Shown piece by piece: positions 38,837 to 47,606 of a stretch of 64,000 bases of DNA. The position numbers were made by a program, and so were the translations under genes. The DNA is from Solimonas sp. SE-A11 (lineage in GTDB: Bacteria > Pseudomonadota > Gammaproteobacteria > Nevskiales > Nevskiaceae): contig NZ_JAUASX010000002.1 of NCBI RefSeq assembly GCF_030345715.1, forward strand, positions 186,001 through 250,000, read 5' to 3'. Below the pieces are notes generated by a model. It made no database searches. It had not been told where the DNA came from and was given only the letters and a program-made list of their open reading frames with translations. Numbering within the stretch: position 1 is the stretch's first letter; every line of letters starts with the position of its first letter.

Positions 38837-39056
38837 GTGGGCTTTGGACGGGGGCGTCTGGCCTTGTTGGGGGCTGGCTTCGTATCAGGGAAATGCGACC
38901 CAGATGCGGTTCAGGATGACGCCTTGAAAGAGTGGCGAGGTGTGCGCCGCTCCGGCACCACTCTCACTCCAGCCCTCTCCCGCTGCCGGGAGAGGGAAGC
39001 GGCGACACTCGGAGTGAAGAAGCTGGTGGTGGATTCATGGCTTCACGGCTCCAATG
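38837..39056. other. Intergenic region between cysA and the MMPL gene, with a REP-like palindrome
   Basis: No gene is seen in about 220 bp. It contains CCCTCTCCC-GCTGCC-GGGAGAGGG (38973-38996), a palindrome of the type often repeated between genes in this group of bacteria. Confidence 0.65.
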
Positions 39057-39086
39057 AAAAGGGCGCGTCTCCCGACGCGCCCTTTT
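39057..39086 (-). terminator. Terminator of the MMPL operon
   Basis: AAAA-GGGCGCGTC-TCCC-GACGCGCCC-TTTT: a perfect 9-bp stem that can end transcription in both directions. Confidence 0.9.
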
Positions 39087-39104
39087 CAGTTACCACAACC
39101 GCTT

Positions 39105-41699
39105 TCAGCTTTTCTTCTTGCCGTCTTCCTCGGACAGGGCGTCATCCGCGCCCAGCGTCAGGTCATGGCCTGCGTACTTCAGCTCTTCCTTGCCCAGGAA
39201 GTGGGCCAGGGCCGGCAGGACGACGATGGCGCCGATCATGTTGGCGGTGAAGCCGAACAGCAGCAGCACACCCATGTCGCGCTGGAACTGCAGGCCGGAG
39301 AACAGCCAGAGCGCCACGCCGGAAGCCAGGCCCACGCCGGTGAACAGCGTGGCCTTACCGGTGGAACGCATCTTCTGGTAGTAGGCGTCCTCCAGCGTCA
39401 TGCCCTTGCGCAGGCCGGCCGCGATCACGGAATAACTGTAGATGCCGTAGTCCACGCCGATACCGCAGGCGAAGGCCAGCACCGGCAGCGTGGCCACCTT
39501 CTGGCCGATACCCATCCAGACCATGACCGCATAGCCCAGCGCCGTCACCACCGACAGGGGGATGATCACGCAGAGCACGCCGGAAAGGGTGCGGAACGAC
39601 AGCCACAGGAAGATCACGATCACGACGTAGACGTACGCAATCACCGGCAGCTCGTTGCGCTTGACCTCCTCGTTGGTCGCCGCCATGACGCCGATGTTGC
39701 CGGACGCCAGGCGGAACTTGACCCGGTGATCGTGCTGCGTCTCCTTGACGTAGGCCTTCACCGCGTTGGTGAGGTCGTCGATGGTCTTGGCCTTGTGGTC
39801 GGTGGTGAAGATGAACAGCGCCAGCGCCGAGCAGGTGTCGTTGAGGAAGCCCGAGGTGGGGGGCACCAGGGCCGTGGACTGCGCCAGCGACTGTGGCGCG
39901 CGCGGCAATACCTCGGCATCGAGGCGACCCTCGCTCAGGCCGGAGTTGGCGATCTTGGCCAGTTCGGGCAGCGACAGCACGTCACGCACGCCGGGCTGGT
40001 TCTTCATGTACCAACTGAAGCGATCCAGCTCGGACATCACGCCGTAGTCAACGCAGCCGTTGTCGAAGGACTCCGCGATCACCTTGAGGTGGTCCACGCC
40101 CATCGTGAAGTGCCGCGCCACTTCGGCCGCATCCTGGTTGAAGCGCGAGTCCGGCTTCAGCTCGGGCACGCCATCGGTGGTGTCGCCGATCTGCACGTTG
40201 TGGTACTGCGACGCGCCGTACACGCCCAGCAGCAGCGAGATGGTGATGGTGATGATCGCGGGCTTGCGGCGGCAGAACACCGTCATCTTCTTGAAGATCG
40301 AGTCGCCGATGCGCTCGCGCTTCTCGGTGGCGATGCGGAAGGCCGCCAGGTTGGGCAGCTTGATGAAGGACAGCACCGCCGGCAGCAGCACCTTGTTGAC
40401 CATGATCACGCCGACCATGCCGAGGGCGGCGTTGATCGCCATCTCGCGGATGATCTGGATGTTGATCAAATAGATCGTCAGGAAGCCGACGACGTTGGTC
40501 AGCAGGGCTACCAGGCCAGGGATCGCCAGCGAGCGGAAGGTGGCAAGCGAGGCCTGATGGGAGCTGGCGTTGCGAGTCGAGATTTCATTGGCCCATGAGC
40601 TGACGTACTGCACGCCGTGGCTCACCGAGACCGCCATGATCAGGAACGGCACCAGCATGGCGAAAGGATCGAGCCCGTAGCCGACCAGGTGGAGCAGGCC
40701 CATCTCCCAGATGCAGGACACGAAGGACGTGGATACCACGATCAACGCCAGCGGCAGCGAGCCGAGGTAGATCCACAGCAGCGCGCCCATCACGATCAGG
40801 GCGATGAAGAAGAACCCTGCCACCTTGTACGACTCGCTGGTCATGTCATGCACGACCTTGGCGAAGCCGACGATATGGATGCTGGTGTTCTCCGACTCGT
40901 ACTTCTTGCGGATCTCCTCGAGCTTCTCGCCGATCTTGACGTAGTCGAGGCTGGCCTCGCCCTCGCCCGGCTGGTTGGCCATGAGGATGCCACTGACGGC
41001 CTTGATGCGCTGCCCGAAGGAGGGACCGCCCTCCGGCGGCAACTCGCCCGGCCGGGCACCGCTGCTCCAGGCCGCGCGCAGGCGCTCGGACATCGGCTTG
41101 GACATCTCTTCGAGATCGGCCGTGGTGCCGCTGCTGGGGTCATGCTCGAGCAGCTCGAACTGCACCAGGGCGGATTCCTGGTCCTCCGAGACCAGGCGGC
41201 CGATGACGCTGGCCTTGCCGACGTTGATGCGGATGCGCTCCATCATCTCCGGCGTGGGCGTGTAGTCCGAGGGGATCACGTTCTCGCCCGACAGGCCACC
41301 CTCCACCACCTCCACGTAGAGGATGCTGGGGGAGAAGATGGAGGTGACGCGCGCACGGTCGACGCCCTGGACGTTGAAGACGTCCTCCTCGACCTTGCGC
41401 AGCGTTTCCATGAACTCCGGCTGGTAGATGTCGCCCTTCTTGTTGTGCAGGGCGATCAGCACCGTGTTGGCACCGCCGAAGTCCTTGTAGTACTCCATGA
41501 ACGTCTGCATGTACGGGTGCTCTTTGGGCACCATCTTCAGCCAGCCCGCGTTCGGCTTGAGCTGCGAAGCCTGGAACATGAAGAACACAGTCAGCAGCGT
41601 CAGCAGGCCTAGCGTGAAGCTCCGGTACTTGAAGACCGGCGGCTCGACGACCCGCAGGATCGCCCGGGTCAGTTTGTTGGATGCGATTTCAGCCGTCAC
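39105..41699 (-). CDS. RND-superfamily (MMPL) transporter
   Basis: An 864-aa inner membrane protein with 12 predicted transmembrane helices: one at about residues 28-48, a periplasmic loop to about 285, then five more; the second half repeats the layout, with a loop from about 490 to 670. Each half has the MMPL/sterol-sensing core (e.g. MALLWIYLGSLPLALIVVSTSFV..., FVVIVIFLWLSFRTLSGVLCVII). Such proteins export lipids or hydrophobic compounds. The start overlaps the stop of the YCF48-like gene. It is the last gene of the operon with DUF1329 and YCF48-like proteins, an arrangement seen in other Proteobacteria. Confidence 0.88.
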   Translation of the reverse strand: MTAEIASNKLTRAILRVVEPPVFKYRSFTLGLLTLLTVFFMFQASQLKPNAGWLKMVPKEHPYMQTFMEYYKDFGGANTVLIALHNKKGDIYQPEFMETLRKVEEDVFNVQGVDRARVTSIFSPSILYVEVVEGGLSGENVIPSDYTPTPEMMERIRINVGKASVIGRLVSEDQESALVQFELLEHDPSSGTTADLEEMSKPMSERLRAAWSSGARPGELPPEGGPSFGQRIKAVSGILMANQPGEGEASLDYVKIGEKLEEIRKKYESENTSIHIVGFAKVVHDMTSESYKVAGFFFIALIVMGALLWIYLGSLPLALIVVSTSFVSCIWEMGLLHLVGYGLDPFAMLVPFLIMAVSVSHGVQYVSSWANEISTRNASSHQASLATFRSLAIPGLVALLTNVVGFLTIYLINIQIIREMAINAALGMVGVIMVNKVLLPAVLSFIKLPNLAAFRIATEKRERIGDSIFKKMTVFCRRKPAIITITISLLLGVYGASQYHNVQIGDTTDGVPELKPDSRFNQDAAEVARHFTMGVDHLKVIAESFDNGCVDYGVMSELDRFSWYMKNQPGVRDVLSLPELAKIANSGLSEGRLDAEVLPRAPQSLAQSTALVPPTSGFLNDTCSALALFIFTTDHKAKTIDDLTNAVKAYVKETQHDHRVKFRLASGNIGVMAATNEEVKRNELPVIAYVYVVIVIFLWLSFRTLSGVLCVIIPLSVVTALGYAVMVWMGIGQKVATLPVLAFACGIGVDYGIYSYSVIAAGLRKGMTLEDAYYQKMRSTGKATLFTGVGLASGVALWLFSGLQFQRDMGVLLLFGFTANMIGAIVVLPALAHFLGKEELKYAGHDLTLGADDALSEEDGKKKS

Positions 41700-42799
41700 G
41701 GCAGGGCCCCCAGGTTTTGTACACCGCGACGCCCCACGGCGATCAGCTTGCCGCCATAGGGCAGCACATCGACCAGTGTTTCCGCCGCCGGCAGCTTGAC
41801 CAGCTTGAGCGAACCCAGTGCCGGATCGGATTTGAGCGCAACGGCATTGATGCCCACCAGCAGCACGCTGCCATCGGGCAGGCGGGTGCCGCCGAACAGG
41901 CTCTCCTTCACCGGGCTGTCGACACGACGCCAGCCGAGCGCGGCGATGGCCGCGGGATCGGTGAGCGTCTCGGCCGTGTACGGGTCGTACTGGGCCGGGT
42001 CCTGCGTCGGTGCCGTGGTGACGTCCTGTGCGACGTAGACGTTACCGCGCATGCCGTAGATGATCACACTGCGCCCGCCCAGCGCGATCGCGCCGAAGTA
42101 GGAGCCGGCGTAGGGGGATTTCAGCATCTCCCAGTTGACGCCGCCGTCCATGGAGCGCGCCAGCAGGCCGCGCTCGCCGGCGGCGAACAGGGTCTGGGCA
42201 TCCAGCCGCAGCAGGCGGTTGAAGTGCTGGCCCATCTCGGCCAGCGGGAAGTGCTGCTGCTCCCAGGTCTTGCCGCCGTCGGTGGTGCGGTAGAAGGCGC
42301 CGTAGGCACCGGCCGCGATGCCGGTCTGCGTGTCGAGGAACAGCACGTCGTACAACACGCGCGCCTCGGGATCGCTGTGCTGCAGCGTCCAGTTCAGGCC
42401 GCCGTCGGCGGTGTGCAGGATGGTGCCGTCATAGCCCACGGCCCAGCCCAGCTTGTCGGTGAGGAAGCGGACCCGCGTCAGCATCACGCTGGCCGGTGAG
42501 GGCACCTGCTTCCAGTTGGCGCCGCCGTCTTCGGAGACGACGATGACGCCCTGCTGGCCCACGGCCACCAGGCGCTTGCCGGCCTGGGACAGGTCCAGCA
42601 GGCGTGCCTTGGCGGCACCGGTCACCATCAGCGCGGGGCGCGGTACGTCGGTAGGAGCGGCCTGCTCGGCGGCAGGCGTCTCCGCGGTGGTTTCGTCGGC
42701 AGAAACGGCCGCAGGCGCCGAGAATTCCTCCTCGGCGCCCGCGACCGCTGCCCAGACCGCCAGCATGGCTGCGGCGGCCGGCAGCATCATCCGGCTCAT
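41696..42799 (-). CDS. YCF48/BNR-repeat beta-propeller protein, exported
   Basis: A 367-aa protein with a signal peptide (MSRMMLPAAAAMLAVWAAVAGAEE) and a low-complexity Ala/Thr/Glu segment (about 24-50). Repeated BNR-like units follow, for example VVSEDGGANWKQVPSP, ILHTADGGLNWTLQHS, YRTTDGGKTWEQQHF and ARSMDGGVNWEML. This matches the YCF48 (photosystem II assembly) type propeller, here in a non-photosynthetic context. It overlaps both neighbours by 4 bp (ATGA), so it works with the DUF1329 and MMPL proteins. Confidence 0.85.
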   Translation of the reverse strand: MSRMMLPAAAAMLAVWAAVAGAEEEFSAPAAVSADETTAETPAAEQAAPTDVPRPALMVTGAAKARLLDLSQAGKRLVAVGQQGVIVVSEDGGANWKQVPSPASVMLTRVRFLTDKLGWAVGYDGTILHTADGGLNWTLQHSDPEARVLYDVLFLDTQTGIAAGAYGAFYRTTDGGKTWEQQHFPLAEMGQHFNRLLRLDAQTLFAAGERGLLARSMDGGVNWEMLKSPYAGSYFGAIALGGRSVIIYGMRGNVYVAQDVTTAPTQDPAQYDPYTAETLTDPAAIAALGWRRVDSPVKESLFGGTRLPDGSVLLVGINAVALKSDPALGSLKLVKLPAAETLVDVLPYGGKLIAVGRRGVQNLGALP

Positions 42800-44637
42800 T
42801 TCGACTTGGCCTTACGCTGCAGCGCGGCCGGCGTGAACATGGCGTCGTCGTACTTGACCTCGAAGTCCGAGATGGCGTCTTCGTTGGTCATGGTGGTGAC
42901 GAAGTAGCGCTTGGACTGCAGGTCGTAGATCGTTTCCGGGATGCCCGAGACGGTCGGGATGAAGGGGATCGACAGCAGGTGCGCTTCCTGGACCTTCCAG
43001 AGCTGGCCGCGGTTGTCGTAGCAGTCCACGGCGGCGATCGCCCAGGAGTCCTCGTCCAGGTAGAAGCGGCGCTTGCCGAAGCGGTGGCGCTGGCCCTGCT
43101 TGAGGGTCGCTTCCACCACCCAGACGCGGTGCATCTCGTAGCGCGCCAGGTCCTGGTTGATGTGGCCGGGGCGGATGATGTCCTTGTACTTGAAGGTGGG
43201 GCTGTTGAGCATCCAGCTGTTGTACGGGATCAGCATCTCGCGCTTGCCGATGAGCTTCCAGTCGAAGCGCTCCAGCGAGCCGTTGAAGACGTCGATCTGG
43301 TCGTTGAACTGCTCGCCGTCGGAACCGATGGACGGGTTGTCGAAGCCCACGTCCGGCGCGCGGTTCACGCGGCCCAGGCCGGGCGAGTAGATCCAGGCCA
43401 GGCGCGAGTTGCCTTCACCACCGGCGGTTTCGTGCACCAGGATGATCTGGCCGGCGACGCGCGGCGGTTCCAGAACCTCCTGCAGGTAGTACGCGAACAG
43501 GCCGCCCTTGCGCATCTCGGCCGGCTCCTTGAGATTGGCGTACTTGAGCTTCACGTCCTCGACGAGCTTGGAGATCTTGTACGAGCCGTCCGGCTTGACG
43601 ATGGCCTGGTTGTTGTAGCGCTTGACCGCGGAACCGCGGAACTTGAGCTTGTGGTTCCAGATCGGCTCGGCGCCGGACTTGGGGATCGGGAACGGGAAGC
43701 CCAGCTCGGCCTTCTGCACGTCGTCGGTGCCGACCAGCGTGGCGCGGGTGGCGTTGGCGACGGTGGCCTTGAGGATCTCATCCGGGAAGAACGCGTTCCG
43801 GTACGACGGGAACACGATCATCTTGTAGTCCGGGTAGGTCTTGAACATCGCCTTGTGGCCGTCGGTCAGCACCTTGTCGTACTGGGCCAGGTTGGCCTTG
43901 GTGATGACGTACAGCGGGCGCATGGAGGCCAGCGGATCGGCCGGCTTGCCCGGGACGTTGTACTGCAGGAAGCCCTTGACGTAGGAGGGCGTGTACTTGA
44001 TCAGCAGCTCGTTGGCCTGCACGCGGGTCTTGGGATCGTCGACGATCGCCAGGATCTCCAGCACGCGGGCGATGTCGAAGGCCTTGACCAGGCGCGACAT
44101 CCAGTCCTGCTTGCCCTTCATGCTCTGGATGACGGCGATGATGTCGTCCTTCAGGGCCGGCAGCTTGACCTGGCGCGACTTCACGGAGGCGATCAGGCCG
44201 TCCACGCTCTTGCCGCCGCGGGTCTTGAGGACCTTGTCGAACTCCGCCTTGAGCTGCGGGTCGGCGGTGAGCATCTGCTGGGTGATGGCAATGACCTTGT
44301 CGGCCTTGGCCGGCTCGGCGTCCATGATCGCCTGGCCCTGGTTCAGGATGTCACCGACCACGCCGGCGTCGCTGATCATGGCCTGGATGTCCTTCACCAG
44401 GCGCACGCGCAGGTCTTCCAGCTGGGCGCGGGTGATCTTGAGCATCTCGGGGCTGAAGGAAGCCTTGCCGACATAGGCCGGGATGGTGCCGTCCTTGTTG
44501 CCGGCGCGCTCGGCGCCGACTTCGGTCAGTTCCTTGCCCAGCTTGCCCGCCTCGGCGGCGGACACGACGGCGGACGCCGGTCCCGAAAACATCGCGGCCG
44601 CGACCAGCGCGGCACAGGTGACAACCTGCCGTTTCAT
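42796..44637 (-). CDS. DUF1329 protein with a large N-terminal insertion
   Basis: A 613-aa exported protein (signal MKRQVVTCAALVAAAMFSGPASA). The opening motif (LGKELTEVGAERAGNKDGTIPAY, residues about 33-55) is the usual start of DUF1329. About 170 residues of helical sequence (59-232) then precede the usual next block (DPLASMRPLYVITKANLAQY). Family members are nearer 450 aa with a much shorter join here. The rest of the domain (SYRNAAF..., the LAWIYSPGLGRVNRAPD block, and NSWMLNSPTFKYKDI) is intact. It is related in fold to lipid-carrying LolA-type proteins. GGAGGAG is a very strong ribosome site. Confidence 0.88.
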   Translation of the reverse strand: MKRQVVTCAALVAAAMFSGPASAVVSAAEAGKLGKELTEVGAERAGNKDGTIPAYVGKASFSPEMLKITRAQLEDLRVRLVKDIQAMISDAGVVGDILNQGQAIMDAEPAKADKVIAITQQMLTADPQLKAEFDKVLKTRGGKSVDGLIASVKSRQVKLPALKDDIIAVIQSMKGKQDWMSRLVKAFDIARVLEILAIVDDPKTRVQANELLIKYTPSYVKGFLQYNVPGKPADPLASMRPLYVITKANLAQYDKVLTDGHKAMFKTYPDYKMIVFPSYRNAFFPDEILKATVANATRATLVGTDDVQKAELGFPFPIPKSGAEPIWNHKLKFRGSAVKRYNNQAIVKPDGSYKISKLVEDVKLKYANLKEPAEMRKGGLFAYYLQEVLEPPRVAGQIILVHETAGGEGNSRLAWIYSPGLGRVNRAPDVGFDNPSIGSDGEQFNDQIDVFNGSLERFDWKLIGKREMLIPYNSWMLNSPTFKYKDIIRPGHINQDLARYEMHRVWVVEATLKQGQRHRFGKRRFYLDEDSWAIAAVDCYDNRGQLWKVQEAHLLSIPFIPTVSGIPETIYDLQSKRYFVTTMTNEDAISDFEVKYDDAMFTPAALQRKAKSK

Positions 44638-44792
44638 GGGCTCTCCTCCCAGATGATGTTAAAAACGTTTACAGCGTCTAATGTTACACACGGCGCCCAG
44701 CCGGGGACTGTCCGTACAGACGTTCAGCGTTGTCAGAAACGTCAGCAACTGTCCACCAACCGAGGCCGGTGCAAGCTCCCTTATTCTTCTCT
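44638..44792 (-). promoter_or_regulatory. Leader region of the DUF1329-YCF48-MMPL operon
   Basis: An inverted repeat GACGTT-N13-AACGTC (44719-44743) and the palindrome AAACGTTT (44658-44665) lie upstream of the DUF1329 start. They could be regulator sites. No clear -10/-35 pair could be fixed. Confidence 0.35.
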
Positions 44793-45052
44793 TCAGCCTG
44801 GCGGCCGACCGCCCCCAAAGCGGTCGCGGAACCAGGCTTCCAGCATGTTCTTTTCGTAGCGCAACGGATCGCTGACGCGGCCGGACGACGTGTCCAGGTA
44901 ATTGCGGTCGCTGATGCTTTCCTCGCGCTGTTCCAGCGTCCGGCCACCCTGGGTCAGGCGGTAGCGCAGCTGCATGCGCGGCCAGGCGACGGCGTCCATC
45001 ACGCGGACCTCGCCGCGGCTAGGGCCTGCCATCCATTCCCCCATCGCTGCGA

Positions 45053-45148
45053 TGCCCCCAGATTTTCCGCCAGGCACGACGGGAGGAGGGAGCTTGGTGG
45101 TTCCAAGTGACCGACGACCAACACCGCATGGCGGAAAATCTGGGGGCA
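45053..45148. repeat. Internal hairpin A of the MITE-like element
   Basis: Arms TGCCCCCAGATTTTCCGCCA and its exact complement (20 bp, perfect) are separated by 56 bp. The loop itself holds CTTGG-tggtt-CCAAG. The left arm touches the terminal repeat. Confidence 0.9.
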
Positions 45149-45160
45149 CCCGGAGGGCGG

Positions 45161-45250
45161 GACCGTTTTGGCGCAGGGCGTTGTCCCGCCCCGCTTATGT
45201 ACGTTAAGTACACCGCGCGTGACGGGACTTAGCCCTGCGCCAAAACGGTC
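45161..45250. repeat. Internal hairpin B of the MITE-like element
   Basis: Arms GACCGTTTTGGCGCAGGGC and its exact complement (19 bp, perfect) are separated by 52 bp. The loop contains extra pairing GTCCCG/CGGGAC and TGTAC-gttaa-GTACA. Confidence 0.9.
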
Positions 45251-45661
45251 TCCGTCGCAGCGACGGGGGAATGGATGACAGGCCCTAGCATCCCACCACT
45301 GGAAGCGGCCGGCCAGGTCCAGGTCGAGCACGTCGATGGACAGGTCACGGCCGGGCTCGAGGTACTGCTGGCCCAGGCGCTGCAGCTCGGCGGTCAGTTC
45401 ACGCTTGAGGGGTTCGGACGGTGCGCGGCCCGGGGGGCGCTGGCCGGCGTCGGTGTACTTGTCGGGTTGGAGGTACTGCACCTCCACCGCGGCGCCCGTG
45501 GCCCAGGGCAGCGCGAGCAAGGCGGCGGCCAGCAGCTTCGACGGGAATCGCATGGCACCTCCTGGCGGCAGGGAGCGGGCCTTCGATCTTACTCTTCCGC
45601 CGGGCCAGGGGAAGTACCCTTAAAAGCCAGCGGATGGGCCGGTTTGTTCCGGATCCGGGGC

Positions 45662-47527
45662 CTAGCCTCTGACGTGCTCGCGGATCAGGGCGGTGAAGTC
45701 CCAGCCGTACTCGTCCAGCTTCTTGGCGCCGACGCCGGGGATGGCGGCAAAGGCGTCCTGGTCGGTGGGCTTCTGCCGCGCCATGGCTCGCAGGCTGGCG
45801 TCGTTGAAGACGACGTAGGGCGGCACGCCGTGGTCGGTGGCGATCTTCTTGCGCAGGGCGCGCAGGGCGTCGAACAGGGCGTCTTCCTCGGAGTCCGGCT
45901 CTGCCCCGGCGGCCACCGCCGCCCGGGCCGCCCTGCCCTTGCCCGAGGCCTTGGGCACGGCGGCCGGGGCCGCCATGCGCACGCTGCGCTCGCCCTTGAG
46001 CACTTCCCAGCTGGCGGCATTGAGCAGCAGCACGGGGTAGCCGTCGTGCGTCTCTTCCATCAGCCCCTGCTGCATCAGCGAACGCACCAGGGCGCGCCAG
46101 TCCTCCTGGGAGCGGCCGGCGCCGATGCCGTAGACCGTCAGGGTGTCCAGGCCGCTGGAGATCAGCTTCTCGGTCTTGGCGCCGCGCAGGATGTCGATCA
46201 CGGTGCTGGCGCCGTAGCGCTGGCGGCGCTGGGCCAGGCGCGCCACGGCGGAGAGCATCTGCTTGGCCTCCAGCGTCCAGTCCTGCAGAGGGCGCGGGTT
46301 CAGGCAGTTGTCGCAGTTGCCGCAGCCGCCGGGATGGGGCTCGCCGAAGTAGCGCAGCTGCACGGCGCGGCGGCACTCGCTGCTGTCGGCGTAGTCCAGC
46401 ACCTGGCGCAGCTGCTGGCGGGCGATGCGCTGTTCATCCTCCAGCGGCTCGCCGGTCTGGGGGTGGATCTTCTGCGCGATGAGGAATTCGGCAGTGCGGA
46501 TGTCGCCCATGCCGAAGTACAGGACGCAGCTCGCCGGCTCGCCGTCACGCCCCGCGCGCCCGGCCTCCTGGTAGTAGCCTTCCATGGTCTTGGGCAGGTC
46601 GTAGTGCACCACCCAGCGCACGTCCGGCTTGTTGATACCCATGCCGAAGGCCACGGTGGCCACCATCACCTGCACGTCGTCGCGGATGTAGCGGTCCTGG
46701 TTCTCGCGGCGGGTCTCGCCGTCGAGTCCGGCGTGGTATGGCAGGGCCGAGACGCCAGCGGCCTGCAGATCGGCGGCGATCTCGTCCACGCGCTTGCGCG
46801 ACAGGCAGTAGACGATGCCGGAACCCTTGTTGTGATAGCGGATGTGGCCCAGCAGCTCGTCGAAGGCGCGGCTTCCGCGCGGCTTCACGGCGTAATAGAG
46901 GTTGGGCCGGTTGAAGCTGGCCAGGTGCAGCGCCGGTTCGCGCAGGCCGAGCTGGCGCGCGATGTCCTCGCGCACCCGCTGCGTCGCGGTGGCGGTGAAG
47001 GCCAGGACCGGCACCTCGGGGAACCACTCGCGCAGCCGGCTGAGCTGGCGGTACTCGGGGCGGAAGTCATGCCCCCATTCGGAGACGCAATGGGCCTCGT
47101 CGATGGTGAAGGCGGAGATGCCCACGGTTTCTTGAAGGGGCAGCAGGAAGCTGTCGACGAAGCCGGAACTCAGCAGGCGCTCCGGCGCCAGGTAGAGCAA
47201 GCGGATCTCGCCGCGCCGCAGGGCCTGGATGCGCTGCGCCGCCTCGACGCCGCCCAGGGTGGAGTTGAGGAAGGTGGCGGCGATGCCGTTGTCCTCCAGC
47301 AGCCGCACCTGGTCCTGCATCAGGGCGATCAACGGCGACACCACCACCATGACGCCCTCTTGCAGCAGGGCCGGCAGCTGGAAGCACAGCGACTTGCCGC
47401 CGCCGGTGGGCATGATCGCCAGCAGGTCGCGCCCGGACAGGGCATCCCGCACCACGGCCTCCTGGCCGGGGCGGAAGCTGTCGAAGCCGAAGTGGCGCTT
47501 GAGGGCGGGAAGCAGGTCGTCGGTCAT
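45662..47527 (-). CDS. recQ: ATP-dependent DNA helicase RecQ
   Basis: A 621-aa 3'-5' helicase for recombination and fork repair. The helicase core has Walker A IMPTGGGKSLCFQLP, DEAH in TIDEAHCVSEWGHDFRPEY, and motif VI QEAGRAGRDG. The RQC zinc site CRRAVQL...CGNCDNC is intact, and a C-terminal HRDC domain (about residues 535-615) follows. Domain set and length are standard. It lies between the broken DUF3016 gene and lysS on the same strand. Confidence 0.96.
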   Translation of the reverse strand: MTDDLLPALKRHFGFDSFRPGQEAVVRDALSGRDLLAIMPTGGGKSLCFQLPALLQEGVMVVVSPLIALMQDQVRLLEDNGIAATFLNSTLGGVEAAQRIQALRRGEIRLLYLAPERLLSSGFVDSFLLPLQETVGISAFTIDEAHCVSEWGHDFRPEYRQLSRLREWFPEVPVLAFTATATQRVREDIARQLGLREPALHLASFNRPNLYYAVKPRGSRAFDELLGHIRYHNKGSGIVYCLSRKRVDEIAADLQAAGVSALPYHAGLDGETRRENQDRYIRDDVQVMVATVAFGMGINKPDVRWVVHYDLPKTMEGYYQEAGRAGRDGEPASCVLYFGMGDIRTAEFLIAQKIHPQTGEPLEDEQRIARQQLRQVLDYADSSECRRAVQLRYFGEPHPGGCGNCDNCLNPRPLQDWTLEAKQMLSAVARLAQRRQRYGASTVIDILRGAKTEKLISSGLDTLTVYGIGAGRSQEDWRALVRSLMQQGLMEETHDGYPVLLLNAASWEVLKGERSVRMAAPAAVPKASGKGRAARAAVAAGAEPDSEEDALFDALRALRKKIATDHGVPPYVVFNDASLRAMARQKPTDQDAFAAIPGVGAKKLDEYGWDFTALIREHVRG

Positions 47528-47553
47528 GCGCAGGAGTTGACCGTGCAGTGCGG

Positions 47554-47592
47554 AGTCCGTCCGTGCTTCGACAGGCTCAGCACGAACGGACT
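47554..47592. repeat. REP-like palindrome between recQ and lysS
   Basis: Arms AGTCCGTCCGTGC / GCACGAACGGACT (one mismatch) enclose TTCGACAGGCTCA. The CTTCGACAGGCTCAGCACGA core is a common intergenic repeat in many Proteobacteria. Confidence 0.75.
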
Positions 47593-47606
47593 CTCCAGGG
47601 CGTCTC

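Larger units (their letters stand above)
45019..45288. mobile_element. MITE-like non-autonomous element (270 bp, CTAG target)
   Basis: Both ends carry a 34-bp inverted repeat (outermost CTAGGGCCTG) with two mismatches, including a CTAG at each end that also serves as a 4-bp target duplication. Inside, two long hairpins follow one another, and no coding region for a transposase exists. A CTAG/YTAR target of 4 bp is typical of the IS5 group; assignment to that group is inference. A transposase elsewhere in the genome must act in trans. Confidence 0.9.
44793..45553 (-). pseudogene. DUF3016 gene disrupted by a MITE-like element
   Basis: The first part encodes a signal peptide (MRFPSKLLAAALLALPWATGAA) and the DUF3016 N-half (VEVQYLQPDKYTDAGQR...YLEPGRDLSIDVLDLDLAGRF). 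The reading then enters the inserted element and stops. The C-half continues past the element in another frame (GEVRVMDAVAWPRMQLRYRL...DPLRYEKNMLEAWFRDRFGG). Removing 266 bp (the element and one CTAG) joins the halves as WWDASRGEVRVMDA, giving an intact 164-aa gene of normal family length. The gene is therefore recently interrupted. Confidence 0.9.

Noticed and set aside
42796-44637. DUF1329 gene as a fusion caused by assembly error
   Set aside because: The frame is open throughout with a normal signal peptide and strong ribosome site; the insert has normal codon use, so it is taken as real.
45019-45288. Complete insertion sequence
   Set aside because: It is too short for a transposase and no coding frame matches one; it is a non-autonomous element.
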